The position numbers and the translations under genes are program-made. DNA of 64,000 nt. Origin: Paralvinella palmiformis. Lineage: Eukaryota > Annelida > Polychaeta > Terebellida > Alvinellidae. A model generated the notes under the pieces. It saw nothing but the letters and a program-made list of their open reading frames with translations, was not told the origin of the DNA and did no database searches. The stretch covers positions 1 to 64,000 of the forward strand of contig JAODUP010000840.1 of assembly GCA_025642065.1 (NCBI GenBank), in the 5' to 3' direction. Of the stretch, positions 22,690 to 35,339 are shown in pieces; positions within the stretch are counted from its first letter, which is position 1; every line of letters begins with the position of its first letter.

Positions 22690-24590
22690 TTGTTGAAGAT
22701 TTCTTTTTCGTTGCTTTTTCTCTTATGGAAAGAAATGCTGATCACTTCCTGTAAAATTGCTTGATGCAGTCCAGATATATTCTGGGTACCAGAGTTATTT
22801 TAATAGTTTCCAAGCTTTAATCCTATCTCTAAAGACAGAGTTTATGCCAGTTGCCTTCAATCTCCACATTCTTGACTTTACACGGACGTAGATCAGTATC
22901 TTAATCAGACCACTCAGCTGTAGACCGGTAACTGATTCAGTCCATATACCGATAGACCAGCAAGTGGCTCAGTCTAATCCGCCGTCGATCAGTATCTGCA
23001 TCAGTCCAATCAGCTTTAGATCGTTGTCGGAGTCCCCAAAATCAATTGTGTTAAAATTAAAAGATTATCTAAAATTTTGTGAAAATGCTTAGTATTTCTC
23101 TATTTTCTCTGTTCAGTTAATTGCTAATTTAGGAATATGGCGTTGAAGTTCTAATTATCTTGATTTCTTTTCCAAGGTCTGGAGTGGATATCATATCGTC
23201 AGTTTATTCACTAACTTTAGCGTATTGATGCAAAAGCGGCAATTGCAGGGATATTCATATATACGACCAACAAAACCTATATGCTAACAAAGGTTTTATT
23301 TTCGGTTCTTCAATTTAAATGAAATTTATCATATTTCATTTGTCATTAATTATAAAAATAATTATTGAACTGTGTAGTAACTGTAAGTTGGTATAATCTT
23401 TTACAGGTAGGATTATTGTGAATAAATCCAGCGAATGCTGTGAAACTTTATTGATCATAAAGAGTGCTCTTCTCGTTTTGTCTTTATGAATCCATCATGA
23501 ATATTCTAACGTTGGTAATTGATACGAAATTCCACCTTAAAATCAATTGTTATATATAACATAATTAGAGTAAAGAGTATTAGTGTATATGAAGCTATTT
23601 TCCTGAAGTCAGAACTTTTGAATGACTCACGAGACTGGTCGTAGTTTCAGTTTATTCCCCATGTGGAATATTCTAATTTGTTTCTAAAAATGCATACACA
23701 CCACCCTGCAATTGACTATTTACTAACATATACCTGCAATCATAATAGTTATTGAAGACTTTAAATATCCTACAGTCAACGTTGGTGATGATTAGTTATT
23801 TTATTACACCTAATTTACTCACAGCTTGATATAATTTATATACACTGGGTTACTAGATCATAATTTAATTGGTGATATCATAAACAGGTGTATTAGAGTC
23901 CACTATATGCAGATTCAACACGAAATAGGAATTGAGATTTAGCCATTGTCATTTATTAAATTATCTCGGGGAACCTATTTTAACAAACCGAATTTGCATC
24001 TTTAACAACCAATACGTAATTTTCCACCGAATCTATCGGTTATAAGCACTTAATTATATGATTAGTCGTGTGAAATTAATGCATTTTAACATAACTCACG
24101 TGCTGCAAAGGATTGTAATAAGACCAGTTATTTGGGAAAGGAAGCGCATATTACAGTAATATCTGCTTATATTTTCGTTTAAATAAATACCAGTTCCCTT
24201 CATCCAGGCGATCCCAATTTCGTATTATCCCATTAACTACAAATAGTCGATTTAAGATATAGTGAACTCTATCGCGCTATTTACTCACGAGTTGGAGTTT
24301 ATGTGGCCTGCTAAAGAAATAATTGATGATGCACTTAAAGCCAATTAGCAGATTTGAAACTGCATAGTGTACAACCGCCACGGTTACATTGTCATGTACA
24401 ATTACCAGGTTTACGTTGTCATAAAAACATACCCCATCAAGACTAATTGCTGAACACATCATACTAGACAGCCATGAGAGGCGTTGCTTTCACGCTATCA
24501 TTGACGCCTTATTTAAAAGATATTCATGATTAATAAATACTTTTAGTGGATGTTCATGAAGATGTCCAGTCACTCTCTTCAAACATCATT
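22690..24590 (+). repeat. Repeat F, copy 2
   Basis: Longest F copy. Matches copy 1 over about 22790-23780 and copy 3 over about 23690-24560 (GCTTGATATAATTTATATAC, GGTGTATTAGAGTCC, TAATAAATACTTTTAGTGG). Contains 32-bp minisatellite units at 22880-23035. The 61-codon minus frame 24277-24462 is unsupported. Confidence 0.75.
22880..23035 (-). repeat. 32-bp minisatellite inside repeat F
   Basis: On the minus strand, four to five decayed units of the GATCCAGATACTGATCTACAG-type repeat (e.g. ACGGCGGATTAGACTGAGCC, GATACTGATCGACGG). Confidence 0.65.
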
Positions 24591-24710
24591 TATTCACGTA
24601 TGAGAGTAACAGCACTAATACAAATAATTTGTTTACGTTTATGTTGGTATCATACCATAAGCCATGTGTTAGTATTATGTAAAACTCACACACAGGTACA
24701 CACACATCCG

Positions 24711-24713
<3 letters not shown>

Positions 24714-24749
<36 letters not shown>

Positions 24750-24940
24750 TTTAGTATTACTATCATACCTGTGTTTAATATACAAGAGTATCTCTGTGTG
24801 CGTGCGTGCATGCATGAGTGTGTGTTCCTGCGCGCGTGTGTATGTGTGTGTCTGCGTGCGTGCTTACGTGTTTGTGCTTGTGTGTGTGCTTCGGGATTTG
24901 TGTGCGTGCTTGTGTGCTTGCGTGTGTGTGTTTTAGGATA
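24714..24940. repeat. (AT)n then degenerate (GTGC/GT)n tract
   Basis: AT run 24714-24745, about 50 bp of intervening sequence, then a long imperfect GTGTGC-type tract to the TTTTAG leader of beta. The overlapping His/Thr-rich frames are repeat translations. Confidence 0.9.
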
Positions 24941-25302
24941 CATATATATGCTGGCAATGGCTCAGAACATCAAAACATATACACCCTTTAAAATATATAC
25001 CCCCATTAATCTATACGTAATTAAATCAATACACTGTTGAATTTAAGCATACAAAAGTACACATCTATACATACGTAGACCTAGATATGTCTGGACTACT
25101 CATCAGTCTGTGGGTCCCAGATAATTCGCTTTTCGTACATTACAAATACGTCACGCCCACAGAGAAGCGGTTGATGTAGGCTACGCACAAAAAGCGGAAG
25201 AAAATAAAAAAAGTACCATTTGACACCACAGCACGTAGCTAACAACACGTGTATGCGTTGGGTAGTAGGGTAATATATATCAAATATATATATATATATA
25301 TA

Positions 25303-25367
<65 letters not shown>

Positions 25368-25474
25368 GACACCATAGTTTAAATTCAACAGTGGTTTACT
25401 GTGGCTGAAAGGTAACCTATACATAAAATATTTCGATACCACAGCTAATGATCTCAGCTCTATTCTGGGTTCGA
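24941..25474 (+). repeat. Repeat beta, copy 2 (with internal AT/GT insertion)
   Basis: Leader TTTTAGGATACATATA, then beta body (GGACTACTCATCAGTCTGTG, TACGTCACGCCCACAG, ACAACACGTG), interrupted at 25275-25363 by a compound AT/GT microsatellite, then resuming to GGGTTCGAATTG. The frame open in copies 1 and 3 is disrupted here. Confidence 0.82.
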
Positions 25475-25514
25475 ATTGTTAAACAAATCTTATCTATATC
25501 ATCCACACGGACAG

Positions 25515-25757
25515 AGGTCCGATAGGTTCGGCTTCGCCAAGTTGTTGTTTGATGGAGTTGAGAAAAGTTATGCCTTTAATAGGCTCTCTTTGCGCCAACC
25601 AACATAACACTTTCATTTGAACACACGACAAAGGTGTGTTGTGTACACTACCGGCGTCGTCAAGCTGCTACCTGATCCGGGTGAATATTTGTGCCTTTCG
25701 TGAACTCTCGGCGCACTAACCGACACAACAGTTTCTGTTGAACACATGACAACCACA
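25515..25757. repeat. Two-unit tandem repeat of about 123 bp
   Basis: CGCCAAGTTGTTGTTTGATG… and CGTCAAGCTGCTACCTGATC… begin 123 bp apart and each ends with GAACACA(C/T)GACAA. Diverged to perhaps 65-70 percent. It lies just outside the apparent left edge of the Tc1-like element. Origin unknown. Confidence 0.7.
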
Positions 25758-26895
25758 CAGAGGTTTTTAAATAAAACTGACAAAACTGTGGGTTTCTACA
25801 TTCGAACCAATTTTATAAGTTGTATTCACCAGAAGCTTAATCCAACACAATTAGAAACTTGGTGACTCTAAAAGTATCAAGGTCACCCATTTTATTATTT
25901 AGTATGTCCTTTGCTGCCAATTACTGCTTGCATGCGACACAGCATGATTGATATAAACTATTCACAGTAATCCTGGGTGATTTCAATGTTACAAATATCC
26001 TTGATACTTGCCTCAAGTTTCTTAGCACTTGACGGCTGCTTATAGGCCTCATTATCCTTCGGAATAGTCCACAGGTTCTCCATTAGATTGATATATGGGC
26101 TATTTCCGGGCTATTCTTGCCCAGAGGTCTTTTTTCGGGAAGTAAGTAACTACCTTTGAGCTTAGCGCCATCTTGTATGAAGATCGTGCAGCCGTGAACG
26201 TGAATGTACAGTTTCAGCTTCTCTTTGGGCAATTCCACGTACTTGGATCGATTCAAAGTGGTGTTAGGAGGAATGAAATACAGACAAGAAGCGCCACGAC
26301 GTGACATAGCACCCAAAATTATTTATCTCGATGGGTGTTTCGTTGTGGCTACGACATATTTCTTGTCAAAATGCTTTCCCAATGGCCGACTAATGTGCAT
26401 GTGGCGAGGTGCAGATTGTTGCATGTGCATTCGTCAGAAAACAGCACTTTCTTCCCCTCAACGAGCGTCCAATGCCGATGACATCTGACAACGTCCAGTC
26501 TCTTGTTCTTCATCACTGGTGCCAGGTGTGGCTTTCGTGCCAATCTGCGGGACTCCAATCCAAATTCTTTCCTGAGACATCTCGAAACAGTCCGGGAACT
26601 AATTGATATACAATTTAAGCGTAAAATAGCGCAGATGGTTCTTGCAGGAGTACAATACTATCTGTCTTATTGAGCAGTCTCCTATGAGAGTAGTCTTCCG
26701 TGGATGACTATATATTTTTCTGTCATAAAACGTGCCATGAGCATTGAATTTGACAATCCCATTATGCACCACTGTCTTGTAGCAACACAGCAATTTAGCA
26801 ACATTCCCCTTTCTTTGTATCCTTCTCAGTGTAAACTTACTATTTATGCCCTTTGAACCATTGTATGGATGCAGCGATGACTGGGAAAACACCCA
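25758..26895 (-). pseudogene. Tc1-like transposase fossil (minus strand)
   Basis: Broken into at least three frames. N-terminal part (26599-26892): helix-turn-helix-type sequence with NAHGTFYDRKIYSHPRKTT and RQIVLYSCKNHLR. Middle (26349-about 26590): SSRTVSRCLRKEFGLESRRL, ARKPHLAP and RHWTLVEGKKVLFSDEC, containing the first catalytic Asp. C-terminal (26083-26316): MGAMSRRGASCLYF, YVELPKEKL and CTIFIQDGA, with the second Asp. After a frameshift near 26105 it reads SPYINLMENLW, which supplies the Glu of the DD-E triad. The order and spacing are those of Tc1/mariner cut-and-paste transposases, acting in the nucleus on terminal inverted repeats. It ends near CCACAGTTTTGTCAGTTTTA (minus strand, about 25767-25790), a plausible terminal repeat; the matching repeat on the right was not found. 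Inactive through frameshifts and stops. Confidence 0.88.
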
Positions 26896-27042
26896 ACAAC
26901 ACCGACATCAGTAGGCAAATGACCAGCAAATTATATGTAAGCTTACTGTTCCATGACATGAATTGGATGATGCATTAAAACATTAAATTACATCTGAAGT
27001 CATAACATCAAAAGGCTTGAACTTGTCTGAACTTGGCAAATG
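26896..27042. other. Unassigned; expected right end of Tc1-like element
   Basis: If the element is complete, its 5' terminal repeat should lie here, but I see no inverted copy of the left end. Confidence 0.4.
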
Positions 27043-27044
27043 AC

Positions 27045-27128
<84 letters not shown>
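27043..27128. repeat. (AT)n microsatellite
   Basis: AT run with one ATTATA phase slip. Confidence 0.98.
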
Positions 27129-27131
<3 letters not shown>

Positions 27132-28490
27132 AGTGAGCCATTTCGGTAATAGCTTTTCGAATTCAAATCAATATTCATCTTTGCTTAATAATATAGAAAA
27201 CTACAGAGTTTCTTTTGATTTACATATTTATAAGATTTTATTTAGTATCATTCGGATAACTATTTTACTTTAAAATTACTACATAATGTCATTATATCTT
27301 TATAAGACCATTGCAGTGAGGTTTGGTCTGATCGGTCAACAGCAGGTCAATATTAATAGTCTTGTATATTGGTAAAAAAACAAACATTTTATTATTATTG
27401 ATCAAGAAGTCCGCCAATTATAAAATGTGGTGATAAATAATATGTTCATTAATGTGTGTCGTAACATATAATGTGAATCCTTGTTCAAGCGCCAAAGATG
27501 AGTGTTAGCACTATTTTCCTCGCATGGACGTTTATGTACCATAATAATTTGTTCCTTTGATATAATATTCCGCTCTGGTTAATATTCGGGTTTATTTATT
27601 TACGTCAATCTATAAGATTTTATAGAGTTGAGAAAATATCACCATCAGTGAAGACTTCGTTTAGATGACATAAACTTTTTGAATTATCTCCTGACGTAGA
27701 TTTAGAAATTTATAGAAGTTATTAATGAAATAATTAATGTACTCTTCAAACATATTGAATTTGAATGAATAATTACTGCAACTTTGACATAATCTGAATC
27801 AGGCAAACTTTACCTCTATAAACTATGTTCAGCACATGTATCATCTTTTTCATTCACCATATCAAATAAATGTACAATAGATTGTACTCTTAATTGTTCA
27901 CAGTTATCCACACATAAAATCATTTCAGAATAAACCGGGAAAGCCAAAACACAATTGATAATGTCCTACTTAGAAAACTACCAAAGGACTGTTTGTCCTA
28001 TACTAATACTAGTTTCAGCTTTTTAAGTATTATCTCCGAATATAAAGCCCTATTACGGCCAGGTTAAGCCTTGTTGTCACGAAAAAGACACATTGAAAGG
28101 AACATATAATTATATGTCTCAATATAAAGGTGCTCCAGGGAAATATCTAGAGAAGAACCAACTGGAGATTGACCGGAAACTGTTTACTTATGACAAGTCA
28201 GAAGTGAAGTTGTCTGAAAGGAAATTAAGCCAGATGAAAGATACTGACCTTTTACGTCATAGAAAATAAACTAATAAATAAATCGAATGGCTTTGTTTTA
28301 CACTTAAACGTATTTAACAAAATACCTTTATATTTTATGAAAGCTAGCTAAGTCGAATAATAAAGCTCAATCTACATTTAGTGATCTTCACTTCTAACAT
28401 GTTACGAGTAAACCGCTTCTCCCACGCGCCTTAACAAGGAAATAGTAAGCAATTCCTGAGCGTCTATGTACTCTAACATGGAGTGCCCAC
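27129..28490. other. Unassigned AT-rich region
   Basis: About 1.36 kb. No gene, SINE or LINE motif recognised. Confidence 0.55.
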
Positions 28491-28620
28491 TTTGGATGAT
28501 GATGATGATGATGATTGATGTTTTACGGCCACTTTGGTGCACGTGGTTGACAAAATGGGCCGAGCGACCTCCAAAGGTAATGAAACGAAATCAAAGATGA
28601 AACAACCTTCAAATATGCTT
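28491..28620 (-). mobile_element. SINE type 1, minus strand, tRNA head missing
   Basis: GATGATGATG tail, GTTTTACGGCCACTTTGGTG, GGCCGAGCGACCTCCAAAGG, then cut at AACCTTCAAATATGC where a CT/AT microsatellite begins. The tRNA-like head has been replaced by, or lost to, the microsatellite. Confidence 0.85.
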
Positions 28621-28647
28621 CATCTCTCTTTCTCTCTCTCTCTCTCT

Positions 28648-28716
<69 letters not shown>
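28621..28716. repeat. (CT)n(AT)n microsatellite
   Basis: CT run followed by AT run; produces the Tyr/Ile frames on both strands. Confidence 0.97.
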
Positions 28717-28720
<4 letters not shown>

Positions 28721-28739
28721 TTGCATTAATACTTCTCAT

Positions 28740-29525
28740 CGACTTCTATAAAATTACATAACGTCGATATTCAAGTTCTAAGCAGTTCTCTCAATTAACA
28801 CATTTAAATAATACATATGTGAATTTGTAATTAACAAACCGATAATATCGTCATCTTGTCTTTCTTCTATAAGTAGTATATATTATCAGTGCAAAAGGGG
28901 ACATTAATTGGTTTCATGTTGCTTAATCACTTGGAAAGGAAACAAACCAACTGAAAGATATATCCAGGAGCCAACCAATGATCCGTGAAAATCATTATTT
29001 AACAATCCATGTTGTCCACCACTTTAGAAGACTTGACATTTGTCCTTTGGTAAAAGAAAGACGCATGTGACATATTTAAGCTAAATACGTTTATGGCACA
29101 TCTTGATTTGGATTTATGTTAATGTAAATCACCTTAAATTGCTAGAATTAAAACTTATGAATTAGTAAATAAAGGCATGCCACGAAACCAAAGAGGAAAT
29201 ATTTAAAATAAGAAACACATCATTTATTGGAGTATATGTAAAATGTGTGGATAAATGACTGGATGTCAAATCAGCAATCTTATTTCGCTATGTCGTTGAA
29301 TAAGAAATACGAGTCTTCAACTGTTAATATTAGAGTTAAAAATAAATGAAAGTTTTCTCAATGACTTTTGCCCAAAACCCATAGAGATGTATATCTTCTA
29401 ACTGTCTATCTATTTTCATTTTTGTTAAATGTCCGGTGACAAGAATAGGTTTATTAACATATTCGATTATTTTGTATTAATCAACAAAATATAATATATA
29501 CCCTGAGCCTTCAACTACTATATAT
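28740..29525 (+). repeat. Repeat G, copy 2
   Basis: Homologous to 22157-22545 (TCCTTTGGTAAAAGAAAGAC, TTAATGTAAATCACCTTAAA, TAACTGTCTATCTATTTTCA, CCTTCAACTACTATATA) with an additional segment in the middle. Preceded, like copy 1, by a minus-strand SINE type 1 and an AT run. Confidence 0.7.
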
Positions 29526-29930
29526 AAGGTGACCTTCAGTGTATAAAGGTGAAGGCGCGTGAGACCTTAATCGGGCATCACATTTACAAGCACCGTCTGA
29601 GAACTTTTCAGACCAATTCAAAGGTTAATTTCTGGTCGATGAACTAATGGATATTTGACCACGTAAAGTGATATCGATATCGAAATAAAACATTAAAGAA
29701 GTTTTCTCTAACATTAATGCAGAACCTTCTACTTATAAAATCCTAGTCATGTTCAATATACATTTTCATTTTACGAATTTTACGGTGGTGGTAGTGGTGG
29801 TGTTAGCAGTAGTACAAGAATGAATGGTTGTAAACGTGTTGGGTGCATTAAATCAAATCATTTATGCTTACATAATATTCATATTTTAAAATATAAGCTG
29901 ATTAATGCGATCATCAGATCAATAAGATGG
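29526..29930. other. Unassigned stretch
   Basis: About 400 bp. A short GGTGGTGGTAGTGGTGG simple run near 29785; otherwise nothing recognised. Confidence 0.55.
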
Positions 29931-29934
29931 GAGC

Positions 29935-30085
29935 TGTCATCTCTAAGTCGCAGCTCAAATCCCAATGTGAGTGTGGGCGGATGCTCTTTTTGACCATCTC
30001 ATTTGCCAATTAACCATTTTGTTTCAGGTATATCCAAAGCCGAGGTTAAATAATTCCCTCTCTCACTCACTCACTCACTCACTCA
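29935..30085 (+). mobile_element. Possible SINE-like repeat with (TCAC)n tail
   Basis: 3' end GCCGAGGTTAAATAATTCCC followed by a TCAC tetranucleotide run parallels 6745-6898. A CAGCTCAAATCCC word in the 5' part could be a decayed B box. Confidence 0.45.
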
Positions 30086-30098
30086 TTATTGTCTTTAC

Positions 30099-30136
<38 letters not shown>

Positions 30137-30137
30137 G
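30086..30137. repeat. (TTA)n trinucleotide repeat
   Basis: ATT run shortly after the TCAC tail. Confidence 0.96.
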
Positions 30138-30529
30138 CATCGAATACAACGCCTTTACTGATGCCTATACAATTATATCCCAATGATATGTCGCAGGTGT
30201 GAATTTTTATAATCGATTTAATTTAAAGAGATGTCCAGTGCCATTTTCTAATTTGGAAAATATGCATATATAGGAACGTAATGTAGCTGATGATGTGAAA
30301 CCAAAACATTAAAAATAATACTAGGTTTCAAAAGATAGTTGAAATAGATTGTATTCTATGTTATATACCTTCGTATAAGTAGAATGGCAATCTTTGGAAA
30401 CGATAAAGCATCAATCATTTCCATTCTTCGTTTTTCAACGTTTCAGACAATACATGTTATGTGTCGACGCACGAAGAGAGAATAGAATGATACCCAGTGA
30501 AGTTGTAGTGGTCAGTATGTGAAACATTC

Positions 30530-31010
30530 TTGGACCGTAATATGGCACGGTAAAATAATATATGGTGACAGCTGAGGTCAGGATTGTTACAATTTCTACA
30601 AGAACCTTTATCGAGCAGCGGCTTAGTGAGAGTGACTAGTAGAATATTGCAATAATAATTGGGGATTTAAATGCTGAGGTTACTTATATGTTACCAACTC
30701 CCCATAGACTGATAAAGGCTAGAATAGATTGAGTTGGTGTAATTAAGTTAAATGCCAACTGTTTTTGTCACCCTTCGTACCCGCATTGGAGGTTTCTCTA
30801 ATATATATAGACGGTACTTGTTTACTTGTTTCTTTAGAAGAGTAAGTCAATTCATAGTTAATCACTATCTATTTACTTGCTGCCTGTGTATATAACCTTC
30901 TCCAATTCCCAATAAGTACAGGTTGGATAAATAACAAAACCTGTGCTATTTATTTATTATGTACTGTATAATAATCTTTCTCGGCAGTTTTATTTCAGAT
31001 GTCTTAATAT
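30530..31010 (+). mobile_element. Composite repeat copy E2, endonuclease-like part
   Basis: Partner of E1. After GGTGACAGCTGAGGTCAGG it reads YNFYKNLYRAA in one frame and IIIGDLNAEV (about 30645-30680) in another, the same motif pair as NLFKRLYW…IGDLNANV in copy B. It continues to CTGTGTATATAACCTTCTCC and then the GA/GATA array, exactly as E1 does. Non-functional. Confidence 0.72.
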
Positions 31011-31017
31011 AATAAAT

Positions 31018-31386
<369 letters not shown>

Positions 31387-31389
<3 letters not shown>

Positions 31390-31760
31390 GCAATAAAAGA
31401 CATACCTCTCAAGTTGACATATAATCATTATTGGCTGTAACATACCAGAAGTAAATGTTTGTAGCCGGTTGATACATTACACAGTACCAGAAATGAAGAA
31501 CAACTAAGAATTGCATTATTATCAAGGAAGAAAATTCAGGTCATGAGATGTCTTCAGGATTGGACCATGTTAGTGTAAGACAGCAATGGAATAGAAAGAT
31601 CCTCGTCAAAATAGTTTGTCTGTCGGAGGTAAGCCAGACAATTGTTTATTAATCTGCTAACAGTGGAATACAGATTACATGGATTGTTGAGAAGGATCTT
31701 TTTGGAAACTAAAGGGAGTATGGAAGAGTATTCAATAATTGTGTCCTAGTAATCGAAATA
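31387..31760 (+). repeat. Flank module of the GA satellite, diverged copy 3
   Basis: Matches 271-792 at lower identity: CAGAAGTAAATG, GAACAACTAAGAATT, TCAGGTCATGAGATGTCTTC, AAGATCCTCGTCAAAATAGT, CCAGACAATTGTTTATTA, GGAATACAGATTA. Confidence 0.75.
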
Positions 31761-31795
31761 ATCTTCTATATTTACTATATTAAATATATATTAAA

Positions 31796-31797
<2 letters not shown>

Positions 31798-31872
<75 letters not shown>
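31798..31872. repeat. (AT)n microsatellite
   Basis: About 75 bp AT run at the end of E2/flank and start of F copy 3. Confidence 0.98.
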
Positions 31873-31875
<3 letters not shown>

Positions 31876-32960
31876 ACTTGTTTTTAATATGGAATAAGAT
31901 AATACTATTATATTTATATCTCCCAATAGAAATAATGAAACGATCAATGACTTTGAAAAGTTGAATCCTTCAACACCTGCATCTTCATGGTTGAACTTAG
32001 CTCATAAATCTAGGCACTACATGAGACTGTTCGAGGTTTCGGGCTATTAGCCATTTGGAACATTTCAATTAGCTTCCAAATATGCACATAAATCACCTTG
32101 CAATGGACTATTTGCTAAGAAATACCTGCAACCATAACAGTTATTAAACACTTTAAATATCCTACAGTTACCTTTGGTGATGGTTAGGTATGTTATTAGA
32201 CCTCATTTACTCACAGCTTGATATAATTTATATACCCTGGGTTATTATATCATTATTTAATTGGTGAGATCATAAATAGGTGTATTAAAGTCCAACTCTG
32301 CCCACAAAAAACAAATTCAAGTTCAATTAGAAATTGAGCTATTGTCCAAATACCGCCTTCACAACATACCATAAATAGGAAATGTAATGGGCGACTTAAC
32401 GATAAGTAAGGTATTCACTAATTACCAACATAATTCTGCTTGTTGTATTATCTGATACAACCTAGTCACAAACAGGATTTGCATCTTTGTAAACCAATAG
32501 GTAATGTTTAATCAAAGGTATTAGTTATAAACACTTAATTGTATGCCTAGTCATGTCAAATTAATGCATTTTAAAGGAAACTAAGCTAAAGAATTTTAAT
32601 AAGATCAGTTATTCATTCAAGTGATACTAGGTTTGTATTATCCCAGAAACAACAAATAGTCGATTCAAGATATATTGCACTTTGTTGTGCTAGTAACACG
32701 GACTTGGGGTTTATGTGGTCTGCTAAGGAAATACTTTTTATTACCATTACTGATTAACGATGCACATGAAGTAAATTAGCAGATATGAAACTGCATGGTG
32801 TACAGCGTTACATTGTCATGAAAACATACATAATCAAGGCTGATTGCTAAACGCATCAGGCTAGCAAGTCATAATACGGCTTCCTTTTAAACTATAATTG
32901 ATACCTGATATAAAATATATTCGTGATTAATAAATATTTATCGGGTGTTCATGAAGACAT
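31873..32960 (+). repeat. Repeat F, copy 3 (3' half)
   Basis: Matches 23540-24560: ATACCTGCAACCATAACAGT, ACTCACAGCTTGATATAATT, AACTGCATGGTGTACAGC, TAATAAATATTTATCGGG. Lacks the 5' part with the minisatellite. Confidence 0.75.
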
Positions 32961-33315
32961 CGTGCAAATAATGAACTTCACAAAGTTCTAAAATTAGAAA
33001 AAATAGCACTCAATCCTGGGGTAGTTTGGTAAATAAATTTACATTGGAGGATGTGAGAAACGTTAGTTAAAAATGAAAATAAATGTTTAATCAACATTTA
33101 TAGAAGCACAAGTTGTATGATCAGAAATTGTTCTCTAAACCATTTCAAATTTCTCTGTAAAATTGGATATTTTGCGCTTTCTCATTGACTAAAGAGCATA
33201 TTAGCCAAGACACTTATATAAGTGATATAACTTAATTTATACTTATTTAATGCGATACATCTATATAATATATAAGTAACGGTCCAGTCACTTTTTTACG
33301 TATGTTTGTATGCAT
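32961..33315. other. Unassigned link between F copy 3 and beta
   Basis: About 350 bp. A GTCCAGTCAC block near 33283 also occurs after F copy 2 (24568), so the F-to-beta linkage includes at least this shared stretch. Confidence 0.5.
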
Positions 33316-33800
33316 GTGTGTGTTTTAGGATGCATATAGAGAGTCAACAGGCACAGAGCATCAACATATCTAAACATAATTCGAGACCAACCTCCATAAA
33401 TCTATATACAACTATACATACATTAATCTAAAAATAAAATGTTCATACCTCCACATATTGATAGATGTATGCATATACCTATGCATGTGTTTGGTCTACT
33501 CATCAGCCTGTGGGAACCAGCTAATCCACTTTTCATACCCGACACATATGTCACGCCCATAGGAAAGCGGCTATATGCAGGCTACGTACAAGAAGCGGAA
33601 GCACGTAAAAACATACCATTTGATACCATAGCTCGCAGCAAACAACACGTGCGTGTGGTTCAATGGTGACTTGCTACATACATATCATAATTATTTTGAC
33701 ACCACAGTTTACATTCAACAGCAATTTTCTGTGGTCCAAAAGAAACCTGTATATAAAACATTTCGACACCTCAGATGCTGACCTCAGCTTTATTCTGGGT
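33316..33800 (+). repeat. Repeat beta, copy 3
   Basis: Leader GTGTGTGTTTTAGGATGC and CAACAGGCACAGAGCATC, then body nearly identical to copy 1. The 76-codon frame 33439-33669 retains the copy 1 frame (LISLWEPANPLF; YVTPIGKRLYAGYVQEAEAR; KQHVRVVQW). High nucleotide identity alone could keep this frame open. Confidence 0.87.
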
Positions 33801-33870
33801 TCGTGTGTGTCTGTATGTGTGTGTGTGTTGTATGTGTGTGTGTGTGTGTGTGTGTGTCTGTCTGTCTGTG

Positions 33871-33950
<80 letters not shown>
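33801..33950. repeat. (GT)n(GA)n compound microsatellite
   Basis: Imperfect GT run with TCTG interruptions, then a pure GA run of about 50 bp. Confidence 0.97.
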
Positions 33951-33953
<3 letters not shown>

Positions 33954-34204
33954 AGAAGCAATATAGCCAGAAGCTACTAATGATGATATTACCTTTTGTT
34001 TGAGTAAAGAAAATTCAAAATCATCTTTTAGCCGCAATATATCAGCTACGTGCATTAGGTGTGCTCAAATAATATGTTTTATAATAATAATATTACACTT
34101 TGACAATTACCTCTTTTATCTTTCATTAACTGTGTGTTTAGCCATTACGTTTCTTGTATTACGTTGTCCCTCTTCTCTCAAAACACATACCTTGACTTTT
34201 CCTT

Positions 34205-34800
34205 AGTTTTGCGTTGTCCATGATATGTCCTGCAATCCATCATCTTTCTCTTCCTTCATTATCACTCTAGTCTACTCATTGCCACTCTATTCCACCATTT
34301 CAAACATTTCTCCCCAATTACTACTCTTGTCCTCCACTACCAGTGTTGTACTCCTTTGAAGTTTTGTCCATTATAGCCACATTTGTCCCCCCCCTGATAC
34401 TGCTGTCATTTCATTTCGATCCTAGTACTCTTTCCACCTGTGTTCCTCCATTACTATCTTACGGCTCTTGTACCTTCGTTATCGCACTTGTCCCCAATTC
34501 CTATTACCAGCCTTGTCCTACATTGCCAATGTCATCCCCACTACCTCTATTGTCCTCCAGTAAGTTATGTCCCTCCATTACTACTCCAGTCCCCGATTTC
34601 AACTTTTGTCCACCATTATCATTCTAATTCCCCTATTACAGCTCTCCCCTCGCTAACACTCTTGTCCCACTCACGAGTCTATTCCCCCATTACAATAATA
34701 CTTCACCGTTACCACTCTAAACCTCTATTGCCACTCATATCCCCATTATCATTCATATCTACATTATCACACATATGCTCATTACCACCCTAAGCTTACG
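34205..34800 (-). repeat. 18-bp minisatellite, orientation 1
   Basis: Degenerate tandem units of TTGTCCTCCATTACCACTC type (minus strand GAGTGGTAATGGAGGACAA). The same family lies in opposite orientation at 50425-51290. Pro/Ser/Leu-rich frames of 94-117 codons here are repeat translations. Confidence 0.88.
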
Positions 34801-34884
34801 TGTAAATTCATTTCTGAAGATGACTTCATATTCTGGAACTGATCAGTTATCATCCGTCTTTCCTTAGAAACACCAACCGACTAT

Positions 34885-35339
34885 TTAAAATTAAATTTGA
34901 AAAATCAAGATGTGAAATGAAGATAGAGGCTAATTACTTTTGGAGATCACTTCGCTCAGGCATGAGCTGGCAATAACGTGAGTGTTAGGCCGAAGTCTAA
35001 GGGAGGTTTCATCTATTAGAAAAGGGTTTTGACCGTACCATCTCATTAACCAGGGAAGTAGTCTCTCCGTCATGTATCCATAAATATAAAACATTCATCA
35101 GTGGATAATGTAATTGCTTTTAGATTGTTGCATGGCTGGAAGCGTGAGGTACTTTATAATGTCTCATTTATTAATGACATTGATATATAATCTGAATCCA
35201 GAATAAGGTGTGTTTCCAGTGCAAAACGTTACATTGAAACACGTTTAATTACATCTGTTAGTTACTCATCTACAGGTGAAGAACTTGATCCAGATGCTAA
35301 TCAAGAGGGGGCTGAAGTGATCCAAATACTGGTCTACAG
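34885..35339 (+). other. Diverged paralogue of the 48.1-48.4-kb segment; possible old exon ending at GTAAGT
   Basis: Aligns to the reverse complement of 48102-48410 at perhaps 75 percent identity (GATGTGAAATGAAGATAGAG; CATTCATCAGTGGATAATGT; GGCTGGAAGCGTGAGGTAC). The frame is broken here but open in the other copy. It runs into 32-bp units and a CTACAG/GTAAGT junction at 35339/35340 that looks like a splice donor. Could be a duplicated exon or simply another dispersed repeat. Confidence 0.5.
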
